Shown: piece by piece, positions 39,213 to 39,635 of the stretch | How positions within the stretch are numbered: the stretch's first letter is position 1 | Layout of the letters: each line of letters starts with the position of its first letter | Source of the DNA: Nonomuraea corallina | GTDB lineage: Bacteria > Actinomycetota > Actinomycetes > Streptosporangiales > Streptosporangiaceae | NCBI RefSeq assembly: GCF_027620315.1 | Contig: NZ_JAPNNL010000055.1 | Span: forward strand, 1 to 39,635 | Length of the DNA: 39,635 nucleotides | Reading direction: 5' to 3' | Made by a program: the position numbers and the translations under genes | Notes under the pieces: model-generated | Databases searched by the model: none | What the model saw: only the letters and a program-made list of their open reading frames with translations | Told to the model about the DNA's origin: nothing

Positions 39213-39272
39213 GCGTCTCGTTCCGTTACACAGCCCCACGTCGAACGATGCTACGCGCGTTGCGGCCATGGG

Positions 39273-39298
39273 CCGACCGTTTCGAGAGGGTCGGTCGA
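39273..39298. promoter_or_regulatory. Inverted repeat between the lipoprotein and SARP genes
   Basis: CCGACC (39273-39278) pairs with GGTCGG (39289-39294), and the overlapping CGACCG/CGGTCG (39274-39279 and 39293-39298) offers an alternative pairing. The site lies in the divergent gap just upstream of the SARP -10 candidate and may be an operator. Confidence 0.35.
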
Positions 39299-39320
39299 CG
39301 GTAAAGCCCGGGACATCCGC

Positions 39321-39326
39321 CAGAAT
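39321..39326 (+). promoter_or_regulatory. Candidate -10 box of the SARP gene
   Basis: CAGAAT, one base off TAGAAT, ends seven bases before ATG 39334, the spacing of a leaderless transcript. A short CGGAG lies between and could act as a ribosome binding site instead. Confidence 0.35.
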
Positions 39327-39333
39327 CGGAGCC

Positions 39334-39635
39334 ATGGACCGGGTGCGGGCGGACACGGACGTGAGTTTCGCCATCCTCGGTCCGCTGGAGGCGCGGCGAG
39401 ACGGCGAGCCCGTGGAGATCGCGGGACAACGCCTCCGCACCCTGCTCGGCCTGCTGGTTCTCGACGCCGGCCGCACCGTGCCGGTGGACCGGCTGATCTC
39501 CGGGATTTGGGACGACCGGGTGCCGTCCGGGGTGGGCAACGCGTTGCAGGCGCTCGTTTCCCGGCTGCGGGCGGCGCTCGGAAAAAACTCCGCGAGCCGG
39601 CTCGTCGTCGCCGAGCCGGCCGGCTACCGGCTCTC
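39334..39635 (+). CDS. SARP/AfsR-family transcriptional regulator, N-terminal part
   Basis: The open frame runs off the window edge after about 100 codons. It starts with a short charged leader, then SFAILGPLEARRDGEPVEIAGQRLRTLLGLLVLDAGRTVPVDRLI, read in consecutive parts. This is the winged-helix DNA-binding domain (Trans_reg_C) typical of SARP proteins. It continues with IWDDRVPSGVGNALQALVSRLRAALG and ends at ...VAEPAGYRL. SARP regulators activate antibiotic and developmental genes, usually with a following BTAD domain and sometimes an AfsR-like ATPase. ATG 39334 is used; GTG 39361 gives the more usual short N-terminus. What follows is outside the window. Confidence 0.9.
   Translation, partial: MDRVRADTDVSFAILGPLEARRDGEPVEIAGQRLRTLLGLLVLDAGRTVPVDRLISGIWDDRVPSGVGNALQALVSRLRAALGKNSASRLVVAEPAGYRL

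Noticed and set aside
1..39635. CRISPR array, tRNA gene, prophage, insertion sequence or integrase
   Set aside because: No regularly spaced repeats with unique spacers, no cloverleaf with a plausible anticodon arm, and no transposase or integrase motifs were found on either strand by eye.

Overview
The window is chromosomal DNA of a very GC-rich actinomycete. The evidence is many GTG/TTG starts, several leaderless-type TANNNT -10 boxes, the actinobacterial comEA-comEC-holA block, the Nif3 / zinc-ribbon / RNase HI-phosphatase block beside a type A RNase P RNA, and a SARP regulator. Gene content fits Streptosporangiaceae-like soil actinomycetes (for example the Nonomuraea group), but the genus cannot be fixed from the sequence. 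I see no phage, insertion sequence, tRNA, CRISPR array or replication origin.

Layout. 1-2992 (+): C-terminal part of an FtsX-type permease and two LolD/MacB-like ATPases. 3026-9160 (-): holA, comEC, comEA, then a DegV-family fragment and a Gfo/Idh/MocA oxidoreductase fragment that meet at about 130 bases of C/G homopolymer (8247-8378). That block looks like an assembly or base-calling defect, and so does 1-26. 9182-10084 (-): PAC2 protein. 10396-11397 (+): solitary class I terpene synthase, convergent with a STAND-type ATPase (11465-13570, -) across a 12-bp terminator hairpin. 13692-13808 (+): a tiny acidic ORF. 13838-19282 (-): ABC permease, a secreted-hydrolase/ABC-ATPase fusion, a TetR regulator and a sensor histidine kinase. 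19441-23116 (+): two acyl-CoA dehydrogenases and an acyl-CoA synthetase in overlapping order. 23088-29967 (-): six closely spaced genes (reading direction: flavin monooxygenase, M19 dipeptidase, GNAT protein, divergent Nramp-like transporter, WYL regulator, C45 acyltransferase/hydrolase). 30079-33538 (+): Nif3, zinc-ribbon protein, RNase HI-phosphatase, rnpB. 33793-34695 (+): BASS-family transporter. 34792-39212 (-): SulP-carbonic anhydrase fusion, a membrane-anchored repeat protein and a PEBP-like lipoprotein. 39334-end (+): start of a SARP regulator.

How the genes work together. The 19441-23116 genes make a compact acyl-CoA activation and dehydrogenation module. The 23088-29967 run joins an oxygenase, two amide/peptide-bond enzymes, an acyltransferase, a transporter and a regulator, and looks like an uncharacterised catabolic or tailoring pathway. 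The 13838-19282 run pairs an exporter whose ATPase carries an extracytoplasmic serine hydrolase with two regulators. These last two are the best candidates for undescribed systems. Sequence defects at 1-26 and 8247-8378 mean genes touching those places should not be read as biologically truncated.
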